From assembly GCA_026874595.1 (NCBI GenBank), contig CM049318.1, positions 47,596,456-47,660,455 on the forward strand: a stretch of 64,000 nucleotides of DNA, written 5' to 3'. Below are positions 23,201 through 38,100 of the stretch, piece by piece. The stretch comes from Sipunculus nudus. Lineage: Eukaryota; Annelida; Sipuncula; Golfingiida; Sipunculidae. Under the pieces are notes generated by a model. That model made no database searches, was not told the DNA's origin, and saw nothing but the letters and a program-made list of their open reading frames with translations. Both the position numbers and the translations under genes were made by a program. How positions within the stretch are numbered: position 1 is the stretch's first letter; every line of letters begins with the position of its first letter.

Positions 23201-26200
23201 GTTGTATACAAAGCTGGTGGCACCACTTATAAATACATTTTGCACAGTGTATGTCCAAGCTTATTTCAGGAGGAGTTGATATATCAACCTGAAATAGGAC
23301 ATATGTATACATCTTGGATAGCTTTATCTTATATAAGAACTGGTGGCGCCATCTACAATCATTTTTGTGTTGTTGTGCACCCATGCCAGTATTTCAGCAG
23401 TGATGTTTTTGTAATTGGTTCTTGTACAAAATGTGAAGTACTTGCATTGTTCATATACATGTTACACATGTAATTGAACAGTAATGGTCCAGTATTGAAG
23501 CATTATACCTGGTGTATAAACCATTGCACAGATTCAAATTAGGCCTGTAGGCCTTGTTTTTCTTTCTTTCTCTCTTTTTTCTCTCTTTTTATCTTTCTTT
23601 TTTCTCTCTTTTTATCTTTCTTTTTTCCCTCTCATATTAAAATATAGTTTATGACAGAATGTTTGTATATTAGAGATCTGCTCAATTACCATTTGGAGAA
23701 TGAGGTGGTTGTGGACTCGAGGTATTGTTATTACAGCATTTATTACATCAAAGATTAACAAAAGAAAGTACTTTTATCATAAACTATGGGAGAGTGACAG
23801 TCTCTTTACATTTCATATTACATCATATCAGCCTTTTTAATAATATATTTATGTCATATATATTTACATTTATTCATTATATTTTTCCATTTAATGTGAT
23901 AATAATTATCACATAGGGGCATTGGTGAAATATTGGCCAGATACATGCGTTCAATGTGGATAGATTGTAGATAGTAAATCCCTACAACAGCAGGTTGATG
24001 GAAGAGTTCAAAGTTCACCATCCTTAAACTACAAGGGCCAAAGATTTGTAATGTGAAAATTGCTAATAAGTAAATTTGAATAAAAGACTGTTATTATGAA
24101 CAAAAAATTATAAAATAGGTGATAAGGGGTGTCGCAGTGGTGTATGCTGTCCAAAAACGCCATCCCTTTCGGCTACTATCCTGTATTAAGCATCAATCAG
24201 TTAACCTTAGTATTAACCCGTGCATGTCTAACTTGTCATCGTCTAACTTGGAATTGTCCAGCTGACAAAGAATTGTCAATATTCTATCTGAACATCGTCC
24301 ATCTGGGTTGTCACCAGAAAAAGGAGATAATACATGCAGGACAGACTTATTAATAATATTGCCCAATGGTTGTAGCATTAGGACTTAAATTTTCAAGTGC
24401 AACAATATATTAAAAGCTGTAACCTCTTTTCTGTCTGCAAGGAATACTTGAATGGTTCCTGGTTATTCTTTTGTCTGTCAATCTGTCCGTTTTGCCATGT
24501 TCTTTTATCTAATATCTCAAAAACCCTGCTGCTTTCATCTTCAACATTAACAGACATTAATCACATGACTATCACATGATCATAACCTGCAGTTGACTCC
24601 AGCTCTCTCTGCAATCCAAAATGATCTTTTCCACTTTCCTTCAATATAGCAGTAAAATTATAAGGATACTTCAGTCTTCAGTTTATAAAGAAAGATTCAA
24701 GGAAATTACTATAAACTAAAATTGTGAACATTTATAGGAGGGAATATGAGCCATGAGCATATATCACGTTGGGGCTAGGTTCTAATTGAAGATCTAACAA
24801 ACCTTTCTTGAGTTAGGTGCACTGGGCTGACCAGGTTATGTGAAGAAGACGGTTGCCCTGAGTGAACAGGAACAAATTTCTCTGCAGCTACTGCACTGAG
24901 TGAACTCTTGACCTATAACTGGCTGCACATAAACCCAGAGGCTCTGATTGCATCATCCTTGTTAATGAAAGATTTGCATAAACATTTACTTGAAAACAGC
25001 AGTTGGATATGAAAACTATGGGTCAGAAATCTCCCAGCTCCCATGTTCCTCCATGGTTAGATAAAGATATTACAAAGTCATCATGATCTCCCACCCGTAA
25101 CACACACAGTGTTCCACCTTGCTGGTCCCAGGTTTTACTTGATTGGAACTTTCTTTCAGCTTGCATGTACCTGAGGCAATGAGACACCTGATAGGTATAA
25201 TAAGTTCAACTCGATAGTCTTACTATTAAATATGTTTAGATAAAAAGTGTTACAGGTGGGACATATTTGATAAAAATAAAATTTTAATTAATAATAACAT
25301 TAAATTTATACATTAATAAGACAATAAATAAAATAAGTCACGAACCCAAAATATGCCATGGACTTTTGAAAATCAAGGCACAGTATATTTCTTTTTAAAA
25401 TATAATATGAGGAATTTATCAAATTTGCCAAAAGAAAGTCTATGGAGGATTGTTAGGGGTGGGACAAAGGCTTGTAATGATATTTACTTTTACAACAGGT
25501 ATGTTTTAATATTCCTCTTTGTTGATGAAATTTATGGTGAGAAAATGCTATAAAATAATCTGCACAGTCATTCTGAATATTCTGATGAAAAGTTTTAAAA
25601 ATAACCCTGCATGGCTACTCTTTGAAATAATTGCCTTTAGATATACTTATTAGTACAGTCCATGAAGCACTCTAAAAGCACAGTAAATGTGAAGTAAATG
25701 TACTCATGTTTTCCAAGCCTTTCAATTTTGCATGTTTCTTTTTGGAATCCATACCTTTATTGTTACCATTCTTGACCACTAGCTGATAACCCGGTATATC
25801 GGGCCTTTTACCAGGTTGGGGAGATGTATTAATTGACAGGATTTATGGATCCTTTTTTTAATCAAAAATTAAAAGAAAATATAGATTTTTAGTGGTTTAC
25901 AGTCTCAATAAGATATGTACAAATATTCTGTTAACAATTATTTTGTGGCGCAGTGCTGGTGTAAAGGAATTCATACACCAGTATGTTGACCTTGAAGACC
26001 AGGTTAGTGGTGATTTTTACATTAATTTGCGAACCGGAATGGGACACAGGGGCCCTCCGGTTTTTGATGACCTTTGACCGTACTATTTTTGGACGTTTAA
26101 AGTACAGGTAAATATGAGGAAGACATTAATTCAACATAGCTTGACCTAACCTCTAATTTAACTGGAGTAGGAAGACAAAAGATGAATAAATGTACGTTTT

Positions 26201-29081
26201 AAGGCAAGGAAACTGTTCCTGAAGAGAGAAACAGAAATATGCATACCTCGTTAGTAGCAGCAGCGGACCCAAGGGGAGTCCAGGGGGTCGGTCCCCCTTT
26301 TCAGCTGCAACCTTTTTTAATGGTATCAGACCAATTTTGAGGCCTGGAACATTGGCCCCACCCCAACCCTTTTCCGGAAATGGGGACCTTGTATTTGGTT
26401 TTGTCATTAATCCTTCTGGGTTGAACCCCTCCTTTTCGTAAAGCGAGCCAGAGTCATGTGTTTTTCACATTGACTGACCACACACGTGGGTCAGAGCCTT
26501 TGTCAAATGTCAGCCCAAACATGCATCAATCTGTCACTGAAAGCAAGGTTATTCATATGCACGGTAGTCCTTAAATCGGCTTAATTCTGGACTTGAGGTG
26601 ACCACAAAGAAAATCCTGTCTTTGCCGAAGGCAGTTCAGCTGTTTTCCGTGATAGCCTCTGCTCATATCAGAAAACATGCAAAAATCACTCAAAATGATG
26701 TGTACATTAAAATTATTGATTCTAATATCGGCCTTGTCACTGAGAGAATATTGAACAACCTTTAAAATGAGGTATGGCACAGTATCATACGCAACGTGGT
26801 TTCAGAGAACATTGCGAACTGAAGGTGGACCGAATTCCTTTTATAAGTATTAGATTTCTGCCTTTAGTGTCACCTTTCACTGTTATATGTCATTATCAAC
26901 TTATTTACTTAAACATCTGTCATTATATGCAGTTTTCCTTTATTATTTGCTTATATTTTAAATGTTTTAAATAATTTATAATGTTGAAACATTATAAATG
27001 AAATTATATCTAGATTGATCCAGTTAAACAAATATTTAGACACATTAATATAAATAAATAATAATATGATAAAATGCCTTCCTGAAAGTCCTAATTATAA
27101 ACCAAAGAAAGCCTAAAAGTACATTGAAACAGATATTTGAAGTGTAGTGTTACCTTTAAAATGAGTTAAAGAAAATACCATCAATGTGTGCATGAAAGGA
27201 GTTGTTGAATCTTATTTAATCTGAAGCAAGCAATATTCTTTGCCTTGTTAGTGGTGGGAGACGTTACGAGTGGGACAACATGATGTATCTGTCATGTAAA
27301 GATTTAGCCCAATTGGCCCTATTGATACGATGGTGGGGTTGGGGATGTCCCCACCTGTATCACATATGGGTTGCTGATGCGCGTGGCAGACAATGTTCCA
27401 AGACCAGTTTGATGATAGAAGTCTTTATTAAATAGCATGCGGTCTGGGACAGTCTCTCTCTCTGAGAAAGCCGCCCAGCCTCCCCCAAAGTGCGCACTAC
27501 AGATAGATTTGTTACAGAGCTTTCACGTGACATATGAGACGTACATATCCATATTTCTGCATTTCGTCATGAAAGCTTAACCTTATTGGATGACCCAAGG
27601 TAGGTCACAATTACATCAGAGTTGTAAGTTGACTTTACAAGTTTTGCCAGATTTTATTGGATGAAAGTATTGTGGAAAATCCCAAGTCTGACCTGACATA
27701 CATCCAGTTATAGACTGACCTACAAGTCCTATTTACAGGCTCGTATAAACATAATCTGCCTGCCTCATCATAGAAACCAATTTAGAGCTAATTTTTTAGA
27801 GTACATTTAGGCTCTACAAACATACTGAATTACCATTAGATATTTGGTTGTCTGATGAACATTAATATTTCTTTGGCTCTGTCTGAATATCAGTCCTCAT
27901 CAATCTCTTACACTGATCTTAGTGTTTGTCACTCAGTGAATTTTAAGTTTTAGTTTGATTACCAATATTTAAATTTACCACAAATTTTGTAATTTAACAC
28001 TATTACATCATTCCAGGTAGCAGGGCACTAGAAACTAGAAAATATGTTCCACACAAACATGGTCTCCTGTTAAGAAACCTCCAGTGGTTAGCTTTTAGAA
28101 TACAATTTTAGAATTTCCATAGTCAATTTTGAATCATTATGATGTGAATCCTTTTTATATCTTTTAAATTAAATGGTGCATTTTGATTTATGGTTTAGGC
28201 ATATTACCCAACTCATCAGACTGGCAGGTCTTAGAAGAAGCCATCAAATCTTTATATTGAGCACAGTGTCAGAATACTATTGACACTGAGTTTGAGACCT
28301 TGGTGTTTCACTTCAGTGCGCAGTCCAGCTGCCACCCAAAATCAATGCTTCACTGGCTTCTGTGGCTCAGGGGTGGAGCAAAGGTCTCAAAGCCAGGAGA
28401 TTGTGAGTTTGAATCTCAGCAGAGGTGATGAGATTTTTCTCAGTTGGCAATATACCCAGGGTGAGCGCTCTGCAGGCTTAAAGGGACGGCCATGCCTGAT
28501 GGCTGTGTTTCACTCACAAACAAGTATGAGTTTTGGGGGTTCCTGGGTGATATGACCCAGAAATTGGGAATATTACATACCCAGGGCCTACATGTGCAGT
28601 AGTCACCAGGCCTGGTTAACACCAGGATATAAAACGTGAGGAAGCATGTGATGCTGCCCTGTCAGGTAGTCTGAAACTGGAATGGAATTCTGTAGATATA
28701 CATATACTCAGATAATCTAACATTAAAAACTCCAAATAAAAAAAAATTATGCTCCTGTCAGCCTTTTTTAATCTTATGTTCTGTCATCAAGTCCATGCAT
28801 GCACTGATTAAAAATTTCTTCATTTTGTTTTCTCTGATATCTTCAAATGTCTTCATATGACTCTGGGATTTTCAAATGAGCTAGCAACATGCAATGAGAA
28901 CACACTAAATATTTAAAATATCCATTAAGCTCTTCCTGAGATATTTGATAATCTGAGTATTTAATGTAATTCTTTAAAAACATGTTCAAAGAATAGAGTA
29001 TCCAGCTCACTGTAGAGCACACATCACCATCAAATCTTTCTTCAAAGCTGAATAAATAAAATTCTGTAAGAACAAGTTATA

Positions 29082-29153
<72 letters not shown>

Positions 29154-32100
29154 TAATCAAGGTTTTCCATTATATTCTTTTTTGTGGCTGTGATGGGGAG
29201 ATGAAAGATTTCTGGAAGATCCCACCACCCTAGTGTGCAAGAATTAAACTATAGTTTGTTGTTTGTCAATGTACATGCATCAGATGAAAGGGTCCTATAT
29301 AAAACAGTTTTTTCCATTATCTGGAGATGTTTAATTTTGCATATTTTCTAGTTTGGGTTAAATGTCTTTGAATGGATAGGCACCAGTTATTATATTACTA
29401 AATCAACCACACTGCACTGTTGCCAGTATCTTGCCTATATATAACCTCACCATATAAGCATTTTGATAGTTTATGCTGTCCCCTTATTACCAGCACCCTT
29501 GTGTAACCTAGATTTATGTCTCTTTGTTTAAAAAATGAAAGAGAAACTGGAGTCTGATGTTATGACAAGTCTTGACAACATGCTGGAGATCCTTTAGATT
29601 GTTGCTGGACTGAGAGTCCCTGGTATGAACATTGCTAGAACTAACCTCTGCACAATGGTTAAATCCCTAAATAAGCAGCTGTGACACCTTGATAATAATA
29701 AGTCCATAAAAATAATTATTATTTTGTTTACTTCATCATAATTCAGTAAACAGTCGAAATTATAGTGCCACATGGTTGAATGCTAGTGTTTATTTACATT
29801 GGCCCAAATTATATGGGTAACAGTTACTATAATTATACCCCCTCCAGGAAGATATTGTTTTCCCCTCGATTCATTTGTTTGTCTGTTGGTTTGTAAAACC
29901 AATCTACACAGAAAATTATGAATTGAATTTGGAGATTATCTGGGTCCCCATAACATATTTTAAATTAAGAGGATTTTATACCATTGTGTCACAGAGCATT
30001 CCATTGTCCATTGGGATATTGCTCCATTCATATCTAGGTATTAGAGCCATCATTTGTTCAGACACTGACCAGATGAACCCATGTTACTTAATGAGATATT
30101 GGACAGGACAAGAGTCCTGAAAGCTTGTTTAGGGGATCCTGGTGGGGATGTCAGCTAGTACAGTTATGTACACATTTAGGTTTGGTATTCATTTTAATAA
30201 ACAGTTTGCTTAAGGAAAAATTTAAATTCACAGTGATTTCATCAAAAATAGATTCCAGATCTCTAAACACACCTTCATAAAGGCTTTGCTAAAGTAAATA
30301 TCTGTGCTTCTTAGGGAAAGTAGGTAAACTAATAGTTTTAACTGGTATGAGACAGTAATCTCCTTGGAATTAGTAATAAGACTGATTTTGTATCAGGATT
30401 TCCACAAGCACAACATATTTGCATATAAATGGACATTTTTCGCTCCTCAGGAGCAATTAGAATTCCAAAAGGGCCCTTTTGCCTGAAACATATGAACTGC
30501 AAAAGGGATAAAAAGTAAACCTCCAAGCTAAATGGTGAAATGTCATAGAACCTCTTAGATAAATTATTGAAATCACATAGAACCACAGATAAATGGTGAG
30601 ATTGGCAATGATGTCTTAATGACAGTTGTAAAAAATACACTTGAAGCAAATTGATAACAGAAACCTTTAAGTATTGTTTGAGACAGTTTTGACAAATTTG
30701 TAAAACATGGTGAAAAAGTAATTTTGAATCACTGTCTTACAACTGAAGACATTGTAAGTGCTTACTCCATTGTAAGTGCTTACTCCTGGCATTAGCATGC
30801 CACAGGTCAGCCAGTTCACAGGGATAGAGGCAAAATTAGCAAACAAAATTAAAATGCCTATGTCATAGTTTAAAATGCCCTTTTCAGCTGGGTGTCTTGA
30901 CCCATTGGCCACTTGTTAATCTTTTTTCATCCAAAAAGGAGCAACTTCTAACCCAAATTTTATTGTATGTCATTTAAAAATATTTTGCAGAACATTTACA
31001 GTGGTTTTATGATATATAAGATGTATCCTTTTATCTGATATGTTTATTTATTTATTTTGTAGATAGAATATTCTTACCCTCCTCTACTAGAGGGCAGCAC
31101 TGTAGAAAGTCCTGAGTTGCCAGCAGAGTGGAAGCACCTGCCATCCCTGGCGCTGCCAGACGGTGCTCATAACCACGATGAAGGTACGCAAATCACAAAG
31201 ATAAAGGTCAAACATCAAGACAAAGGATCCTTTGTTCAGTCTCTAGATTGGGCATCAGTGCGTGCAGGGATTTTAGGGCTAATTTATTTTAAAGTATTAA
31301 ATAGTTATTTTTAATGTGTGGACTAATGTAGGTCACTACTGACTGAGTTTTAACCTTCATCTTTGGTGTTTCCCCGACATAGTTAAACAAGGGTTAAACA
31401 AGGGACCAATGTGACCCATCGGTCACTGTGCTTAGCTGAAGCTGATCTTGAAGGTAAAAATAAAAAATAATATCAAATGGAGATAAAGTTTGCAAGGAAG
31501 AGGTAATATAGGCTATGGTTGGTTGATATGATAAATTTGTATTGATGAGTAAGACATTGTTGCAAATAATATTTTGTGCCCTAAACGTGTTTCCTAATGC
31601 TGAAGCTGACGCATGTAGCACTTTGTGAATATTAGATCAATACTATTACCATGATCATTGGTTGGCCTTTTGATAAATTGTTGACAGTTCAGCAGTTTAC
31701 ACATTTGTTCAATTAGATTATTGTTTTTAGCTCAGCTGACTATAAGTCATCTGAGCTATAGTCGCAGTCCATTGTCTAGCTGTCCGTCCGTCCATTAGAC
31801 TGGCAGGTTTTTAAACCATTATACCTACAAATCCAAAATTTGGCATACTGTTAGATGTCTGCAAGATCTCCTACCAAACTGAAAACAGGATCACTACAAC
31901 TTCATTCCATAGAGATTTAAAGGAAAATCTTCAATTTTCCATTAAAAACCTAATATTACACTTCAGAACTGCCTAATATGAAAACCACTCATCTGCTTTT
32001 CTTCATATTTACCATAAATATTCCAATATATAGTTTCTATGTACATGCGAGAAATAAGGTCAGTATTACGTAATTGTATCCGCCAAAACGAAGTTTTGCG

Positions 32101-35100
32101 GATACTATGTTTTTGACCGGGTTCCGCCGCCGCCGCGTTTGTTTCCGGAGAACTCCTCTGAGACTACTGGACAGATTTTTCCGAAACTTACACAAATTAT
32201 CGGGTCACATGTGAACTGGTGCCTAACCAAGTGACCTTGACCTCTGACCTTTCGTCTCTGCCCAGCGTCCGTTTGTGCGTCTGTTTCCACACATAAACCC
32301 ATATATCTCGGGAACCGTTTGACCGATCCGGAAAAAAATTTTACACAAATGTAGCCCTGGGATAGCTTTATAACATACACAACAAAAGGTGGCGCCACCT
32401 GCAACCATTTTTGCACAGTGTCCATCTGTTCATCTGCCTGGGGGTAAAATCACTCATATCTCTGCAGTGGTTTGACTAATTCACCTAAAATTCGGCATGC
32501 GTATACATCCTAGATAGCTTTCTCGATTTTATGACAGGTGGCGCCACCTACATTCACGTTAACGCTCCACACATAAACCCATATATCTCGGGAACCGTTT
32601 GACCGATCCGGAAAAAATTTTACACAAATGTAGCCCTGGGATAGCTTTATAACATACACAACAAAAGGCGGCGCCACCTTCAACCATGTTTGCACAGTGT
32701 CCATCTGTTCATCTGCCTGGGGTTAAAATCACTCATATCTCTGCAGTGGTTTGACTAATTCACCTAAAATTCGGCATGCGTATACATCCTAGATAGCTTT
32801 CTCGATTTTATGACAGGTGGCGCCACCTACATTCACGTTAACGCTGCAGACATCCAAGCTCATATCTCGGGAACCGTTTGACCAATCAGGAAAAAAAAAT
32901 TACACAAATGTAGCCCTTGGATAGCTTTATAACATTCACAAAAATGGTGGCGTCACCTGCAGCCATTTTTACACAGGGTCCATCTGTTTGTCTGCCTTTG
33001 GTTAAAATCACTCATATCCCTGCAGTGGTTTGACCAAATTACCTGAAATTCAGCATGCTTATACATCCCGCATAGCTTTCTTGATTTTATGACAGGTGGT
33101 GCCACCTACATTCACATTCATGCTGTAGACATCCATGCTTATATCTCCGGACTCATTCAACCAATCAGGAAAATTTTTTTACACAAATGAAGCCCTTGGA
33201 TAGCTTTAAAACATACACAAAAATGGTGGCGCAACCTGCAGCCATTTTTGCACAGCGTCCATCTGTTTGTCTGCTGTGGGATAAAATCACTCATATCTCT
33301 ACAGTGGTTTGACTTTTCCACATCAAATTTTGTTTGTGTATATATCTTGGATAGTTTCAAATAACAGGTGGCGCCACCTACAATCATGTTTATGTGGCAG
33401 AGATCCATTCTAATATTTAACACATGTAACTCTATATCCCCTTGCCACTCAATCCATGCCTTACTTCACCCGTCCTTCTCTGATTTTGGCGGATACACGT
33501 AGTCGCTTGTCGACTACCCTTATTCTAGTTTAATAAAGTTATGGCCCAAACAAAATGCACTTTGAAAAAATTAGGAAAGATATTTACTTACTTAACTTGA
33601 TAATTGTTGAAGCTAGAGAACTTTTTCAGGGATATAACTTTATTTAAACAAGATTAAATTGTATACTCTAAATTAGATCTGAATTTGGTAAACTTGATAA
33701 GTTATTAGCATTATTATAAAATCAGTACCTTAAATTATGCCCAACTTTGACAATTGTATTTTTTTTCCTGTAAGTATATTTGATTTAATTTTCACAGCAG
33801 GTACACATATGAATTTAATCTGTTAAATTCTGAAATTTGAAAATAAAGGCTCAAAAATTAGGCTAGATATTGAAGATTTTTTTCAGAGGCTGTATTATAT
33901 ACATTTGCATTGTCAAGCTCCAGGCTGCCCACTTGTGGTCACTACAGCCCAGCCTGGTAAACATTTCTTGAAATAGTAATTCAAGGAGTAATCCAGAAGA
34001 TGCAATGTTGTGGTAATGTAGCATTTTATAAAGGAATTGATTTTATTTTAAATAATTTAAGCATATTAAAATATAATTATTAAACCAATATTTAGGCATA
34101 ATTTGATAATATATGAGTCAAATCATGGATAAATAAACATGTAATTTCTAATTTTCATATATTTATTTTTTGCAAATTTAAAATAACATTGTATAAATAA
34201 AAATACATCTGTGAATAATGTGATGTTACCTGACGAAATTCACTATGAATGCTGATGCAATTTAGAATTATGAATCAACTTAAATATTCAGATATATATG
34301 TTATACTGTAAAGGTATCGTAAAATTTATAAACTTAAAAAAAAAATTTGATGTAATGAAAAAAATGAGCATCTATAGTCCGTTCCACATCCCCTGTCCAC
34401 CTGATTTTTCGCAATTATCTCTACATAAGACAGACTTGCCAAACAAAATTTGCACCAATTGCATAAAGAGGCAAAAGCGTAATTTTTGGTACCTTTCCTA
34501 CTCACAATATAAATATTATTTACTTTACGGCCAGGTTGACATGTTTCATATATATCCATGGTTCATGGCGTCCCTAATAAGTGGCCATTGTTTATCCTCC
34601 TTGGATATGGATATAAAGTAATGTGACGTAACAGTGAAGCGCGTACACGCGGAGAATACAAGTCTCGCTGTAAACATGGGTAGGCAGCTCTTGACTATTG
34701 GTCCCGTGAATGTTGGTGCCTCGTTAGTACGTCACGTCTATTATGACGTCATCACTATTTCCTGAAATGCCCATTTCACAGATTAGTGGCAAGATGTCGC
34801 TACAGAATAGACTAGTTACTCATAAAATGGTTAAAAATTGTTTACAGGAAAATGATATAAGGTAGGCTATTATTTCCATAATAGTTAATTACGCTTTTTC
34901 CCCTTTCCGCCCTCAGGTCAAAAAGTGTTGGCTTTCTTTGATTCGCAAAAAAATAATTGCGAAAAAACAGGTGGACAGGGGCACTGGAACGGACTATAGT
35001 GCATTATTTTCCTGCCTCAGTAGAATCAGAACTAAAGTGATTTACTTACGGTATGTTTTTCCATCTCACTGTCTGTTTTTAAATATTTAATAATTATGAA

Positions 35101-38100
35101 TAATCTGTTTTTCCTGTAAGACTGTTAAATTAAATTTCATACCCTGTATGTTTATGCAAGGGTATTGTAAACTCTCAGCATCCTCCCCCCCCCCCCCCCC
35201 ACCATCGAGTTCTTGCAACTGAGCACTTAGGACAATAGTTTGATAGCAGCTGCATGAAATTAATTAAAAAAGGAAAAAATTAATAAAAAATTTAGGTTTA
35301 ATTAAAAAGAAATAGGATCTTATAGGGCCATTGTGTAAACTGTTGAACAGTCAACAGGTTATCAAAAAGCCAACCAATGATCATGGAAAAAGTATAGATC
35401 TTATATTCACCAACTGTATGCTTACATGCTTCAGTTTCAACAATAGGAAACACATGGTCAGATCACAAAATATTATTTACAAAAATTTCTTCAATCATAT
35501 CAACCAGTCATGGCCTATATTACCTCTTCTTCTCAGACTTTATCCCTGTTTGATATTATTTTAGATTTTTACCTTCAAGGTCTACTTCAGCTGAGCACAG
35601 TGACCCATGGGTCCCTTGTTAAATATATATATTTTAATTTTATAAAATGTATATAGTTGCATTATAACTTATGTCCCCAGTCCACAGGTGCAAGGACTTC
35701 GTGGTGGTTGGGGAGGGGTTGGGGATGGAATAATAGGATTTACAATATCTCTGTATATATACATACAGGATATTCACTTAATTCAACCGTGCTAACAGGA
35801 TAAAAAACTCAGACCTGGTGATTGTTTCCCAACTAAAAATTATTACTTAATTTTTAACCATTTTTTTACACAAATCTGTGACTATTTCCTCAAAAAGGAA
35901 AACTCCATGCAGGGGTAAAATTTCATCAAATTTTGCAAGAGTCACACCTGACTCTCGCAAACTCATGTTGTGCAAGTCATGAGAGTCTTTTTTAATTTTT
36001 TCATTAAACAGAGTAATAATTTTTCAGATAGCTTTATATCACACATTTTTTAGTTTTGAATGAGAATAAAATCCACATGGAAATTGATTTTGATTAGCAA
36101 TTACAGAATATTTATTAACAATTTAGGCATTTTTCAGATATGATTTAAATAAAATATTGAAATGTAGTCATGTACACTATGTGGTAATAAATATATATAT
36201 ATATATATATATATATTTAACAGTACAAATTATTCAATTGCCAAAATGGGTAATTTATATATACATTTAGTAGTGGGCAGAACATACCTATACAAGTAAT
36301 AATTATTCAAAATTAAAATTTAAAAGTATGATCACCTTATTAGTTCACTCTGTGAACTTATGCCATGGCGCAGCGTCCGCCGTCCACTGTCCACTGTCAA
36401 CTGTCCACCGTCTGTTACCAAATATCTCAACAGCCAAAGCAGCTACCTTCATGAAACTTTGCAGAATTACTGATCATGGGATGGACATGCAAAAATAAGC
36501 TTTTGGTGGCGCCACCTATGTTGACCTACTTTCTGCAGGAAGAAATGGTCTTTTCGACTTCTTTCAAGATAAGTCATAAAGTATTAATATTTTGGCCTTC
36601 ATATCATAGTCAACAGTTCCTTAGAGGAAGGGGAATAATTTGAGTATAAATTCAGTCAAGTCATATTCAAGATGGCGTCTCTACGGAACTTCAAATTCTG
36701 TCGATCGCAAAATATGACAGCTTGATGTGTTTCTATACATGATGTATTGTCTGTTACCATATATCTTAGAAACTGCTGCAGCCTTCAGTTTCAAATTTCA
36801 CAGGAATATTGATCATATGACTGCTAGATGATTTTGACCTCCAGATGGCGCCAGCTGTGTTGACCTACTTTCTGCGGGAAAAAATGGTCTTTTCCACTTC
36901 TTCTAAGATAAGTCACAAAGTATTGAAATTTTGGCCGTCATATCATAGCCAACAGTTCCTTAGAGGAAGGGGAATAATTTGAGTATAAATTCAGTCAAGT
37001 CATATTCAAGATGGCGTCTCTACGGAACTTCAAATTCTGTCGATCGCAAAATGTGACAGCTTGATGTGTTTCTATACATGATGTATTGTCTGTTACCAAA
37101 TATCTTAGAAACTGCTGCAGCCTTCAGTTTCAAATTTCACAGGAATATTGATCATGTGACTGCCAGATGATTTTGATCTCCAGGTGGCGCCACCTGTGTT
37201 GACCTACTTTCTGCGGGAAAAAATGGTCTTTTCCACTTCTTCCAAGATAAGTCACAAAGTATTGAAATTTTGGCCTTCATATCTTAGCCAACAGTTCCTT
37301 GGAGGAAGGGGAATAATTTGAGTATAAATTCAGTCAACTCATTTTCAAGATGGCGTCGCTACAGAAATTCAAATTGTGTGGGTTGCAAAATTTAGCAACT
37401 TGATGTGTTTCAATACAGGATGTATTGTCTCTTACCAAATATTTTTGGAACTGCTGCAGCCTTCAGTTTCAAATTTCACAGGAATATTAATCATGTGACT
37501 GCCAGATGATTTTGACCTCCAGGTGGCGCCAGCTGTGTTGACCTACTTTCTGTGGGACAAAATGTTCCTTTCCACTTCTTTCAAGATAAGTCACAAAGTA
37601 TTGAAATTTCGGCCTTCATATCATAGCCAACAGTTCCTTAGAGGAAGGGGAATAATTTGAGTATAAATTCAGTCAAGTCATTTTCAAGATGACGTCTCTA
37701 CAGAACTTCAAATTGTGTGGGTTGCAAAATTTAGCAACTTGATGTGTTTCCATACAGGATGTATTGTCTGTTACCAAATATTTTCGGAACTGCTGCAACC
37801 TTCAGTTTCAAATTTCACAGGAATATTGATCATGTGACTGCCAGATGATTTTGACCTCCAGGTGGCGCCACCTGTGTTGACCTACTTTCTGCGGGAAAAA
37901 ATGGTCTTTTCCACTTCTTCCAAGATAAGTCACAAAGTATTAAAATTTTGGCCTTTATATCATAGCAAACAGTTCCTTGGAGGAAGGGGAATAATTTGAG
38001 TATAAATTCAGTCAAGTCATTTTCAAGATGGCTTCTCTACAGAACTTCAAATTGTGTGGGTTGCAAAATTTAGCAACTTGATGTGATTCCATACAGGATG

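Larger units (their letters stand above)
20262..31062 (+). other. AVL9 intron 1
   Basis: 10.8 kb. Contains an 880-bp duplication (21484-22945), copies of the GGTGGC(G/A)CCA(C/T)CT module (20555, 20697, 21328, 23215, 23342), a pyrimidine tract (23561-23633), a SINE (28356-28745) and a TA microsatellite (29093-29151). Stretches 23700-26150, 26450-28300 and 29750-31060 show no supported feature; 26260-26420 is a C/G-rich unit that looks like a dispersed repeat. Confidence 0.5.
31724..35620 (+). mobile_element. Helentron-like repeat, family A, with two nested insertions
   Basis: It starts TTTTTAGCTCAGCTGACTAT with a near-perfect 5' hairpin (AGCTCAG-n-TGACT/AGTCA-n-CTGAGCT) and ends CTTCAGCTGAGCACAGTGAC, with palindrome GACCCATGGGTC and CCTTGTT. 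Nested inside are a family C element (32076-33528) and a MITE (34372-34999). A C tract (about 35187-35200) lies in the distal third. Non-coding. It sits in AVL9 intron 2. Confidence 0.75.
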
